A DNA stretch of 44,890 nucleotides from CAYZWU01 sp964482235 (lineage in GTDB: Bacteria; Planctomycetota; B15-G4; CAYZWU01), in the NCBI GenBank assembly GCA_964482235.1, contig CAYZWU010000045.1, positions 1 to 44,890 on the forward strand, written 5' to 3'. The notes beneath the pieces are model-generated. The model was not told where the DNA came from. It searched no databases and was given only the letters and a program-made list of their open reading frames with translations. How positions within the stretch are numbered: position 1 is the stretch's first letter; every line of letters begins with the position of its first letter. This document shows, piece by piece, positions 1 through 8,606 of this stretch. The position numbers were made by a program, and so were the translations under genes.

Positions 1-2285
1 GTCCGTCCATCCAGGATCGTGCCGCGAACCCGGCCGCGAGGAAGGAGGAGATCGATTTTCCGGGGCGACTCGGCATCCGATGGAATGACGAGATAAGGAT
101 ACCGCCTCTTGGCATTCCCTTCCATCACCAAAGGCCACCACATCCCGTGCCTGAGCCCCTCGGCGGAGAAGCAGCCGTTCTCGTCCGTCTTGATCCATTT
201 CGTGTCCTTGTATGAATCATCCATTCCCGGATAGGGTATCGGCTCGAGAACAACCGTTTTTCCGGCAACAGGCGAACCGTCGGGAAAGGTCAAGGTCCCA
301 GTGACATCCACTCTCTTCGCGGCAGTCTCGATGGCGTCCTTTTCGAAGATCAGGTTTGCGGTGGCATTGGGGAAAATCTCGACGTCGCGGGTGACCACGC
401 CGATCCCCTCGATCTCCAGGTGGATGGCATATCGCCCGGCTTCCAGCAGATAGGATTCGTCGCAGTTTCCGTTCTCATCTAGATCCAGTCTGCAGGCTCC
501 CGCGATCTCGCCGTCCTTCTGAATGGTGAAGCCGATATCCCGCTTCAACAAAGGCAGGAACGAGCGCAGCTGGATCCTCAGCGTTCCACCTTGAAAGATG
601 ATGATCTCGAAATCGTCGATGAATTGATCCTTCCTCATCTCCACGTTTTGAATGGTTTTGTTGGCGTAACCCTGAATCTGGGCTTCGAGCCAGTAAAGCC
701 CCTCTTCAAGGCCCTTCAGGAAAAACCGGCCCTCCGGGCCGATCCGGCTCGAACGGGTCTTCCGGCTTGCCGGGGAATTCCGGCTCATCCTCTTGCCGCG
801 CGCATAGATCGTTCCAGTGCGGGAAACGGGCTTTCCCGTCGTGCCATCGATGAAAGTGCCGCGTATGGCGCCGCCAGGCAGGCGAAGATCTTGTTCAACA
901 TGTTCGCCGGACGGAAGTGTGACGGTCTCGATCGGGATATCGGAAGACCAGCGGGATAGCCCGATTTCAACCTTGTATCTCCCCTCCAGGAGCTTGGTGA
1001 ACTCGAACCGGCCATTCTCATCGCTGGTCGAGCGGCGTGGTACGGCAACAAGGCCAGGCGGCCAGGGTGAGGATCTGTCCGGCGAGAGATCGATCACCGC
1101 ATTCTTCAGCGGGGTCCCGTCGAAGTCATGGCAGGTCCCCGTCCATCTCACGTGCCCGGGGAGCAGGCCGAAGTTGATCTCCAGATCCTTGTCCACGAGT
1201 ATTGCGCTCTTCGTCTCCGGCGTGAAGTCAGTTCCCGGCGACTCGTCCCAGAAAGGCGGACCGGCGTGGAGGCGGACCTCTCCCGACTTCATTGGCGCCG
1301 TCCTGTAACGTCCTTTCCCGTCGGTCAGGGCCGGCCTCTTCAGGCGAGTCAGATCGCCGGATATCTCGATCAGCACGCCCGGGAGGAGCTTCCCCGAATC
1401 ATCGCGGACCGTTCCAGAGACACGGTAGCCCGGCGTCACGAAGATCTCGACTCCGTCACCAGTATCTGCTTCCCTCTTTACCGCTCCCAGGGCGTAATCG
1501 GGATGGACCGCCACGATGTCCCAGCTTCTTTCATACAGGCCGGAGAGGAGAAACCGGCCTTCTTCGTCGGTCCTGGTATTGGGGCATGACGCGCCGCTTT
1601 TGCCGAGCTGCACCAGCATCGGTGTATGTGTCCAGTTGTACCCTCTCTCGTTCATGGGGTGAGCCGACCACCACTGAGTCGTCAGAACAAGCGCATTGGC
1701 CACAGGCTCACCTGTCGATTCGTCGATCACTTTTCCACGAGGACACAAACCCGGATCGAGCTGAACCTCGAGATCTGCCACCCCCGACGGTTCCGGGACA
1801 TCGAGCTCCTTGATACACGTTTCCCGGTGCACCGAAGAGATGACATTGAGCACGTACTTCCCGGCTTTGGCCAGGTGAAACCGGAACTTCCCCTCAGCAT
1901 GGCGAACCGTTTCGTGAATCACTACATATCCGGGGAACATCCCATCCATGTATTCCCGGAGCATGAAATCGAAAGCCGTCACAGGCTCGCCCGTCGCCTT
2001 GTCCGTGACGCGCCCGGCCAGAACGATTCCCTTCTCGATAATCTTCTCCCTCTCCGCGGCGTCCTCGATCTCCGACGATTCCGGCAGATCGGCATCCTTT
2101 CGATCCAGCCGTTCGCCCGACAGGACCTGCGAACCGGACTCGGTCGGTCCTGCCCGGGATGCGCCGTCGATCCGGTCTTCATCGCCGTCCCAGAGGATCG
2201 CGACCGCTGCCGTCACGGCCGCGAGCGCCAGGACGAGATACACCGGGGGGAGGTTCTTCCGGAGACTGCTCATGCCCTGTTCCAT
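1..2285 (-). CDS. Exported multi-domain carboxypeptidase-regulatory-like protein, 3' end outside window
   Basis: Reading the minus strand from an ATG at 2285 (or the in-frame ATG at 2273, which has a GGA about 7 nt upstream) gives an open frame of about 760 codons that runs off the left edge without a stop. Residues about 10-32 form one hydrophobic segment (signal anchor or signal peptide). After an acidic linker, the protein is a string of repeated beta-sandwich units of the carboxypeptidase-regulatory (CarboxypepD_reg/Ig-like) type. This shows in recurring phrases such as GRVTDKATGEPV, GKVIDESTGEPV, GTFIDGTTGKPV and DENGRF/DEEGRF turns. Such proteins are usually surface or periplasmic; no catalytic domain is visible in the part seen. 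It is divergent from ychF. I infer an exported structural or adhesive role; the C-terminus could still hold an enzyme. Confidence 0.8.
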   Translation of the reverse strand, partial: MEQGMSSLRKNLPPVYLVLALAAVTAAVAILWDGDEDRIDGASRAGPTESGSQVLSGERLDRKDADLPESSEIEDAAEREKIIEKGIVLAGRVTDKATGEPVTAFDFMLREYMDGMFPGYVVIHETVRHAEGKFRFHLAKAGKYVLNVISSVHRETCIKELDVPEPSGVADLEVQLDPGLCPRGKVIDESTGEPVANALVLTTQWWSAHPMNERGYNWTHTPMLVQLGKSGASCPNTRTDEEGRFLLSGLYERSWDIVAVHPDYALGAVKREADTGDGVEIFVTPGYRVSGTVRDDSGKLLPGVLIEISGDLTRLKRPALTDGKGRYRTAPMKSGEVRLHAGPPFWDESPGTDFTPETKSAILVDKDLEINFGLLPGHVRWTGTCHDFDGTPLKNAVIDLSPDRSSPWPPGLVAVPRRSTSDENGRFEFTKLLEGRYKVEIGLSRWSSDIPIETVTLPSGEHVEQDLRLPGGAIRGTFIDGTTGKPVSRTGTIYARGKRMSRNSPASRKTRSSRIGPEGRFFLKGLEEGLYWLEAQIQGYANKTIQNVEMRKDQFIDDFEIIIFQGGTLRIQLRSFLPLLKRDIGFTIQKDGEIAGACRLDLDENGNCDESYLLEAGRYAIHLEIEGIGVVTRDVEIFPNATANLIFEKDAIETAAKRVDVTGTLTFPDGSPVAGKTVVLEPIPYPGMDDSYKDTKWIKTDENGCFSAEGLRHGMWWPLVMEGNAKRRYPYLVIPSDAESPRKIDLLLPRGRVRGTILDGR

Positions 2286-2423
2286 CCGAGATCGATAACC
2301 CTGAAAAAATGCCTTTCCGGATTTCTAACATATCCGCGGAAGCTCCGGTAGAATAAAGCATCCGGCAGAACCCTGCTGCCGTGTGGCAGGCTCCGCGAGG
2401 CAGAGAGAATAGCGAGGTGATCC

Positions 2424-3512
2424 ATGGGACTTTCAGTGGGCATCATCGGGCTTCCGAACGTGGGGAAATCGACGCTTCTCAACGCGCTCACGCAGGCCGG
2501 GGCCGAGGCGTCCAACTACCCCTTCTGCACGATCGAGCAGAACGTGGGCATCGCCACGGTCCCCGATCCCGGACTGGGGCAGCTCGAGGAGATCCTGGCG
2601 CCCGAAGAGGCGATCCCCACCACGGTGCGCTTCGTGGACATTGCCGGTCTCGTGGAAGGAGCGAGCCGCGGCGAGGGCCTGGGCAACAAGTTCCTCGGCC
2701 ACATCCGCGACGTGGAGGCCGTCCTTCACGTGGTCCGCTGCTTCGATGACGAGAACGTCGCCCATTCCACCGGCGATCCCGATCCGGTGCGCGACGTGGA
2801 GATCGTGGAGGCGGAGCTTCTCCTGGCCGATCTCGACACCGCCGAGCAGGGCCTGCAGAGATGGACGAAAACCGTGCGCTCCGGCACGGGCGAGGGGAAG
2901 CCCGAGGAGGCCGCCTTCGAGCGCGCCGTGGAATGCCTGAAGCAGGGAGCTCCGGTGCATCGGATCGATCTCTCGGAGAAGGAGAGGGAGATCCTGGCCG
3001 AGGCGCGGTTTCTCACGACCAAGCCGTCTCTGTTCCTGGCCAACACGGGTGAGGATGATCCGAAGGGAGAGAGCTCGCTGGCTGCCGCGCTCCGGGAGGC
3101 GAGAGGTGCCGATCGGGTCATCCCCGTGTCCGTCCGGATCGAGGAGGAGATCTCCGAGCTGCCGCCCGACGACCGGTCCGAGTTCCTCTCCGACCTCGGT
3201 CTCGAGGTGACGGGGCTGAACCAGGTGATCACGGCCTGCTACTCGCTTCTCGACCTGATCAGATTCTACACCATCGCGAACAACAAGCTGCGTGCCTGGG
3301 AACTGCGCCGGGGCGGCCTGGCGCCCGACGCGGCGGGGAAGATCCACAGCGACATGGAGAAGGGGTTCATCCGGGCGGAAGTGATGGCCCTCGACGACGT
3401 CGTTCGCCTGGGGAGCCGCGCCGCGCTGCAGGAGCAGGGCCTGGTCCGCACGGTGGGCCGCGACCACGTGGTCGAGGACAGGGACGTCCTGCAGATTCAC
3501 TTCAAGGTGTGA
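2424..3512 (+). CDS. ychF: Redox-regulated ATPase/GTPase YchF (OBG family)
   Basis: Length 362 aa, matching the usual ~363. The G1 P-loop GLPNVGKST is at residues 9-17, G3 DIAGL at 72-76, and the altered specificity motif NTGE at 207-210 (YchF proteins carry NxxE-type rather than NKxD and prefer ATP). The C-terminal TGS domain includes FYTIANNKLRAW and the end motif DVLQIHF. YchF is a cytosolic ribosome-associated P-loop protein involved in stress and translation control. The start is fixed by GAGGTGATCC just before the ATG. The gene is convergent with ftcD, and the stop codon is followed without any gap by a 40-bp perfect inverted repeat. Identification is very secure. Confidence 0.97.
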   Translation: MGLSVGIIGLPNVGKSTLLNALTQAGAEASNYPFCTIEQNVGIATVPDPGLGQLEEILAPEEAIPTTVRFVDIAGLVEGASRGEGLGNKFLGHIRDVEAVLHVVRCFDDENVAHSTGDPDPVRDVEIVEAELLLADLDTAEQGLQRWTKTVRSGTGEGKPEEAAFERAVECLKQGAPVHRIDLSEKEREILAEARFLTTKPSLFLANTGEDDPKGESSLAAALREARGADRVIPVSVRIEEEISELPPDDRSEFLSDLGLEVTGLNQVITACYSLLDLIRFYTIANNKLRAWELRRGGLAPDAAGKIHSDMEKGFIRAEVMALDDVVRLGSRAALQEQGLVRTVGRDHVVEDRDVLQIHFKV

Positions 3513-3626
3513 GGCCGGGGATACCGAGCCCGCGCAATCTCCGCCATATTCGCACGACGCCGCATGCGGATCGAGTACCTCCGCCCCGAATATGGCGGAG
3601 ATTGCGCGGGCTCGGTATCCCCGGCC
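3513..3626. repeat. Long inverted-repeat element, copy 1
   Basis: Left arm 3513-3552 and right arm 3587-3626 are perfect reverse complements over 40 bp, around a 34-nt spacer. The inner ~32 bp of each arm (starting ATACCGAGCCC and ending GCCATATTCG) is the same as in four other copies in this window. The outer 8 bp (GGCCGGGG / CCCCGGCC) are private to this copy, as if the element sat in the middle of an older hairpin. The spacer matches copies 2-4 only when reverse-complemented, so this copy is inverted relative to them. It lies between the convergent ychF and ftcD genes, directly after the ychF stop codon and 11 nt from the ftcD stop. A further GGTATCCCC follows the right arm. There is no T-run. 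Confidence 0.95.
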
Positions 3627-3637
3627 GGTATCCCCGC

Positions 3638-5344
3638 CTACATCGCCGCGATGGCGCGGGTCACGATGTTGGTCGCCTCGGCATAGAGGGCGCCGAAATC
3701 GCTGTAGAGGGCGGTCATCTTCTCCTCGACCTCGGCGCGGAAACCCTTGTCCTCCACGCCGGGCAGGTTGATCTTCACGTTGAGCAGCGCGCCCTCGAAT
3801 CCGGCCCGGGCCGTGAGCGTGGCCACGCCGGCATCGGAGATCGACGCCGGATTCCCCTTCTTCGCCGCATCGCGCGACAGCTTCACCGCCTCGAGGCAGA
3901 GATCGGCCGTTCGCAGGGGTACCATGGTGGCGTTCTTGTTCGCCTCCTCCATGGCCGCGGCGCGGGCCTGCTTCTCCTCGTCGCTCTTCTTCGGCATGCG
4001 GACCGCGTCGATGATCCTGTTGAAGGCCTCCGTGTCCTCGTCGACCATTCTCAGCAGGCTGTCCTTCAGCTTCTGCCCACGGTCGGCCAGCTCGACCATC
4101 TCGCCGTAGACGTCGAACATGTCCTTCTTGCCCGCCGTGAGGTTGCCCACCATGGTGGCCAGGCCCGCACCGAGCGCACCGGCCAGGGCGGAGACCGAGC
4201 CGCCGCCCGGCGCCATGGAGTCGGAGCTGACCTCGTTCACGAAGCCGCGCACCGTCTGACCGACGAGAGGCGAGTCGCCGCGGAACCGGTACTCGATGAT
4301 CTTCTTTTCCGGCTCGAAGGGATAGAGCTCGTCAAGCCCCATCGACTTGACCGCGATGTGGATCAGTTCTTCCTCGGGAACGCCCGTGGACTTGTGCTGC
4401 TTCGCAAGGTAATACCGTCCCGCCTCGATCAGCGCGTCGAGGGGAACGAGCCCCACGATCTCCGAACCTGTGATCCTGAGGCCGCGCTTCGTCGCCCGGT
4501 CGACGCACTCGTCGAAGACCGTGTGGATCGGGACCTCCTTGTAGTTGGTGAGGTTCAGCGAGATCTGGGCGATGTTGTACTCGTCGATGTACCAGCCCAC
4601 GCCCTTCACGAACTGGAACTTGCCGTCCTTGCGCAGCGCCTTGCCGTCGTCGCCGCGTACGATCGGGCCGTCGCTGTAGAACTGCGTCGGGCTCTCGGCG
4701 CGCAGCACGCGTCCCGTCTCGCGGATGTCCATGGCGATGTCCGAGGCGTATTTCTTCTCCCTGGTGTTGAGGTTGAGGTTGTAGGCGATGAGGAACTCCC
4801 GCGCGCCGATCACCGTGGCGCCGGCCGTCCGGGCCGTTTCGGTGAACTCGTTGGGTCCGAAGTCGGGCGCCCACTCCGGCTTGCCGAGCTTGTCCGACAG
4901 GGCCTCGTACTCGCCCACGCGGATGTCGGGGAGGAGCTTCCGCTCGGGCTTCGAGGCCGAGTACTCGTAGAGGTAGACCGGGATGCCCAGCTCCTCGCCC
5001 ACGCGGCGGCCCAGCTCCTTCGAGAGCTCGACGCAATCCTCCATCGTGACGCCGGACACGGGGCAGAGAGGGCAGACGTCGCACGCGCCGGCCCGGGGGT
5101 GGGCCCCCGTGTGGCGGCTCATGTCGATCAGCTCGGATGCCTTGCTGATGGCCTGGAAGGCGGCTTCCACGACGGCCTCGGGCGCACCGGCAAGGGTCAC
5201 GACCGTCCGGTTCGTCGCCACGCCCGGATCGACGTCCAGGAGAAGGACTCCATCAACGGCCTCGATGGCGCCTGTGATGGCGCTGATCACGTTCTTGTCG
5301 CAGCCCTCGCTGAAGTTGGGGATACACTCCACTATCCGGTCCAT
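3638..5344 (-). CDS. ftcD: Bifunctional glutamate formimidoyltransferase / formimidoyltetrahydrofolate cyclodeaminase
   Basis: 568 aa from the ATG at 5344, preceded by AGGAGGAGGC at good spacing; an upstream in-frame extension to 5374 lacks a ribosome site. Residues 1-~330 are the formiminotransferase: the start MDRIVECIPNFSEG and the motif HTGAHPRAG place the catalytic histidine at 82, the same number as in the mammalian enzyme. Residues ~350-568 are the cyclodeaminase, with the glycine-rich MAPGGGSVSAL at 377-387. The enzyme moves the formimino group from N-formimino-glutamate (histidine breakdown) to tetrahydrofolate and deaminates it to 5,10-methenyl-THF. No hut genes are adjacent, so its link to histidine use here is inferred from family knowledge only. 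Confidence 0.96.
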   Translation of the reverse strand: MDRIVECIPNFSEGCDKNVISAITGAIEAVDGVLLLDVDPGVATNRTVVTLAGAPEAVVEAAFQAISKASELIDMSRHTGAHPRAGACDVCPLCPVSGVTMEDCVELSKELGRRVGEELGIPVYLYEYSASKPERKLLPDIRVGEYEALSDKLGKPEWAPDFGPNEFTETARTAGATVIGAREFLIAYNLNLNTREKKYASDIAMDIRETGRVLRAESPTQFYSDGPIVRGDDGKALRKDGKFQFVKGVGWYIDEYNIAQISLNLTNYKEVPIHTVFDECVDRATKRGLRITGSEIVGLVPLDALIEAGRYYLAKQHKSTGVPEEELIHIAVKSMGLDELYPFEPEKKIIEYRFRGDSPLVGQTVRGFVNEVSSDSMAPGGGSVSALAGALGAGLATMVGNLTAGKKDMFDVYGEMVELADRGQKLKDSLLRMVDEDTEAFNRIIDAVRMPKKSDEEKQARAAAMEEANKNATMVPLRTADLCLEAVKLSRDAAKKGNPASISDAGVATLTARAGFEGALLNVKINLPGVEDKGFRAEVEEKMTALYSDFGALYAEATNIVTRAIAAM

Positions 5345-5532
5345 GACCAAGCCTCCTCCTGTATAGGATTGCAATGATTCTGTTCATTCGACCGATCCCG
5401 TTCCCCAGCTGGGAAGTGAGCACGGCAGAGGGCGGAGATTATACACGAATCAGGAGCAATAGAAGGCTGTTTTGTACCGAAGCCCGGGCAGGCCCTTTTC
5501 TGTGCAGGAGGCCGCGGCAGAACCGCGCGGTT

Positions 5533-8421
5533 TTACTCTTCCCCCAGTGCCGCGGCGGCAAGAGCGCGCACACCGTCGAAGATGTCGGAATAGACGAAGG
5601 GCGGCTCCCTGCCATCGCCGAGGGACTCCGCCTCCCGGAAGCGATCCCTGGCCAGGGCTTCGTGCTTCTCGCCGCCAGGCTCGCGGGCGAGAGCCTTGTG
5701 GCAGAGAGCCATCATGTAGAGGTCGCGTGCGTCATCGAACCAGTAGTTCTCCCGGATTTCGGGAGGCCAGCTCTCCCGCGAATTCATGGCCTCCGTCAAA
5801 TCGCTCAACGCCTGTGAGTGCTCTCCTTCGAGAAAGGAGCAGACTCCGGCGGCGCTGCGGCAGATGGAGGCGGAGATCTTACTCCCTGTCCCGGCATTGC
5901 TGTTGGCCGTCTTGCACATGTTCTCCGCAAGCTTGATCACGCTGTTCCTGTCCTCGTCGCTCTTGAAACCCTGCTCCGGGATCAAGGCCACGACGAAGCA
6001 GCCCAGGCCCAGGTCGCGGGGAGAAATCCAGGGCGATTCGTTCAGCGTGTCCAGGCTGATCAGCATGTCGTCGAATTTACCCTGGGCGAGCTTGATCCTG
6101 GCAGAGAGCAGGGAAGCCGCCGCGAGATGGCTTTCAGCCGCTTTGCGGGAGTAGTGCTTGCCCGTGTGGGATTTGCACGCTTCCTCAGCGTAGAAGCGGG
6201 CTTTTTCGATATCTTTCCTGAAAAGAAAATTGAACTCTCCAAGAGCGACCAGCGTGTGCAGATCGAACGGCACTCTATCACGCGATTCGCGGAATTGCTC
6301 GTCCGCTTCCTCATGCCTTCCTGCCCGGGCATATATCTCGGCCAGGCCGCGGTACGCGTTGTGGATATGCAGGCAGTCCCCCGCCTGCTCCGTGGCCTTC
6401 CTGAAGTGGATCTCGGCCTCTTCGTCATTGCCGGCAAGGATGTCCATCTGCCCCAGGGTCGTTTCGAGCATGTAGTTGGGATTGTCTCCAGACAGCTGTC
6501 GAGCCTTTTCGAGAAAGTACTCGGCCTCCTCGATCAGCTCCATGGAGTTGTAGAACCTGGCAACGAAAAAAGTGATGCGGCCAAGACAGATCAACATCAT
6601 CACGTTGTCCGGCTGGACATCCAGCACCTTCCTGTACTGTGAGATCGTCTGGTTGAATAAACCCCTTTCGCCTCCCTGCCAGACCTTGTGGTAGGCCCTC
6701 ATCCCGAGGGCCAGCTCGCAGAGGTAATGGTCCTTGTTGAGACGGAGCGGTTTCTGCAGCTGAGTCAAGGCCTCTCGATCAAAGGAGCCCGGGCTTTGCG
6801 GATAAAGAACCAGGCTCTCCCGTGACACGGGATCGCACTCGCCGGCAAGGCTCCAGGCCTTGAACGATTCGCGCTCTAGAGCAAGGGCTCTCTCATGATT
6901 TTCGGGAAAGGTCCGGGCCAGAGAGAAGCGCGCCACGGCCAGAAGATAGTACCCGGAGTCGATCATCTCCTGTCTTCCCTGATCCCTGACAAACTGGATG
7001 GCCGTCCCCAGACTCTCGATGGCACTCTCGTAATCGTCCGAGAGCAGACCGTGAATGCCGGCCAGGAAGTGAAAGTCGGCCCCCTTCAGTTCAGGGAACT
7101 CTTTCCAGTCGTTGCAGACATGGAGCAGGAGCGCCACCATGTTGTACCCGAACACGTTATGGATCGGGAGGAACGTCCGGGCGGCGATATCGTGCTTTCT
7201 CTGTTTTTCGAGGGACAGGATCATCATGAGGATGGCGACGGCCAGCAGGGAGAGGGTGATGCCCGTGACGGCGGCGGCGGCGATCCTGTGGCGGCGGATC
7301 CAGCTGACCGTGCACCGGATCCGGCCGGCCGGGCGGGCCAGGATCGGTTCGCCGTCGAGGTGCCGCTTCAGGTCTTCGGCGAAATCCTCCATGGTCTGGT
7401 ATCGCAGCCGCTCGTCCTTCTCCATCGCCTTCAGGCAGATCACAGCCAGATCGCGCGGCACGCGGGAATTGATCTGCCGGGGATCGCGCGGCGAGCTGAT
7501 CAGGATCTTCTTGATCACTTCGTGGGAGGTGTCGCCGTCAAAGGGGCGAACGAGGGTGATCGTCTCGTAGAGGGTCACGCCCATGGAGAAGATGTCGGAT
7601 CTCTGATCGACCTGCGACCGGCTTCCCAGCGCCTGCTCGGGTGACATGTAGTACGGAGTTCCCATCAGGTCGCCGGACTTGGAGATGTCGAGGGAACCCT
7701 CCACCCGGGCCAGCCCGAAGTCGGACACCTTCGGCGCATCGTCCCTGGCGAGCAGGATGTTGGAGGGCTTCAGGTCGCGATGGATGACTCCCGAGGAGTG
7801 GGCGTAGGCCACCGCTTCGGCCACCGAGGCGATGAGGCGGGCCGCTCGGCGGAAGTATCCGCGCGGCAGGTCGGCTTCGCTTCGGAGCTCATCGAGCATG
7901 TCGGCCAGGGTTCGCTTGCTCTCCACGAGTTCCTGGGCGATGTAGTGCAGCCCCTCCGATTCGCCCAGGGCGAACGTCGCGACGATTCCGGGATGCCGCT
8001 GGCGTCCGCCCGCCCGGGCCTCGCGCTGGAACTTCTGGATCGCCCGTCGGGAAATGCTCAGGTGGGGGGAGAGGATCTTCAGGGCGACGCGGCGCTTGAG
8101 GGAGATCTGCTCCGCCTCGTAGACACGTGCCATCCCGCCGCGGCCGATCTCCTTGATGATCCGGTAATCATCGATCACGCGTCCCGTCATGAGATCGCCG
8201 GACTCTTCCGGCTGGGCGGTGTCTTCCTCCTGCGGCTGCAGATCCCCCTCCACGGCGATGATGAAGGATTCGATCCGCCCGCGAAGGCCCGGCCCGCAGG
8301 ATGCATGGCTTTGACAGAAGGCGTCGATCTCCGGCTGATCCCCGGCAAACCAGGCCTCGCAGAAGGCATCGAAGGCCCTGTCTTCCCTTTCAGAGCCGGA
8401 AAGATCGGATTCTGACCGCAT
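5533..8421 (-). CDS. Membrane Ser/Thr protein kinase with C-terminal TPR region
   Basis: 962 aa; start supported by GGAG about 7 nt before the ATG. Residues 1-80 are an acidic leader (with WFAGDQPEIDAFC, typical of planctomycete-style kinases). Residues 86-~355 are a Hanks-type kinase: glycine loop GRGGMARVY 93-101, Lys115 in VALKIL, HRDLKPSN 214-221, DFG 234-236 and GTPYYMSPEQ 254-263. All key residues are present, so it should be active. An arginine-rich stretch precedes one transmembrane helix at ~380-403. The remaining ~550 residues read as TPR-like helical repeats, presumably outside the membrane. By family analogy it phosphorylates proteins in response to an external signal sensed by the repeats. 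The stop is followed by the 12-bp palindrome AACCGCGCGGTT. Confidence 0.93.
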   Translation of the reverse strand: MRSESDLSGSEREDRAFDAFCEAWFAGDQPEIDAFCQSHASCGPGLRGRIESFIIAVEGDLQPQEEDTAQPEESGDLMTGRVIDDYRIIKEIGRGGMARVYEAEQISLKRRVALKILSPHLSISRRAIQKFQREARAGGRQRHPGIVATFALGESEGLHYIAQELVESKRTLADMLDELRSEADLPRGYFRRAARLIASVAEAVAYAHSSGVIHRDLKPSNILLARDDAPKVSDFGLARVEGSLDISKSGDLMGTPYYMSPEQALGSRSQVDQRSDIFSMGVTLYETITLVRPFDGDTSHEVIKKILISSPRDPRQINSRVPRDLAVICLKAMEKDERLRYQTMEDFAEDLKRHLDGEPILARPAGRIRCTVSWIRRHRIAAAAVTGITLSLLAVAILMMILSLEKQRKHDIAARTFLPIHNVFGYNMVALLLHVCNDWKEFPELKGADFHFLAGIHGLLSDDYESAIESLGTAIQFVRDQGRQEMIDSGYYLLAVARFSLARTFPENHERALALERESFKAWSLAGECDPVSRESLVLYPQSPGSFDREALTQLQKPLRLNKDHYLCELALGMRAYHKVWQGGERGLFNQTISQYRKVLDVQPDNVMMLICLGRITFFVARFYNSMELIEEAEYFLEKARQLSGDNPNYMLETTLGQMDILAGNDEEAEIHFRKATEQAGDCLHIHNAYRGLAEIYARAGRHEEADEQFRESRDRVPFDLHTLVALGEFNFLFRKDIEKARFYAEEACKSHTGKHYSRKAAESHLAAASLLSARIKLAQGKFDDMLISLDTLNESPWISPRDLGLGCFVVALIPEQGFKSDEDRNSVIKLAENMCKTANSNAGTGSKISASICRSAAGVCSFLEGEHSQALSDLTEAMNSRESWPPEIRENYWFDDARDLYMMALCHKALAREPGGEKHEALARDRFREAESLGDGREPPFVYSDIFDGVRALAAAALGEE

Positions 8422-8532
8422 CCCGATTCTCCACTCTGGACCCGTTCAGGCGCGATGAAATGCGTCGCGTCCCGAAGAGCTGGTCCGCGACCGTAATCAG
8501 TAGCATTTTCCGCCAATCGGATCAATGTGAAG

Positions 8533-8568
8533 CCTCGAGGGGCCGGCTGCAGTGCCGGCCCCTCGAGG
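8533..8568 (-). terminator. 15-bp perfect GC-rich hairpin after the beta-helix gene
   Basis: CCTCGAGGGGCCGGC (8533-8547) pairs perfectly with 8554-8568 around a 6-nt loop. It lies 39 nt past the stop of the beta-helix gene and upstream of the kinase start, both on the minus strand. No T-run follows on either strand, so it may end or stabilise the transcript rather than act as a classical intrinsic terminator. Confidence 0.6.
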
Positions 8569-8606
8569 GAGAACTGGAGAAGGATGACGTTGCTATGACC
8601 GCTCTT

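Noticed and set aside
591..2351. Several plus-strand frames of 116-241 codons in the first 2.3 kb
   Set aside because: They overlap each other and lack domains, while the minus strand carries one continuous frame with repeated beta-domain motifs running off the edge.
3509..5377. 622-codon plus-strand open frame across ftcD
   Set aside because: It is antisense to the certain ftcD gene, rich in Arg/His/Val/Asp as expected of a shadow frame in GC-rich DNA, and starts inside repeat copy 1.
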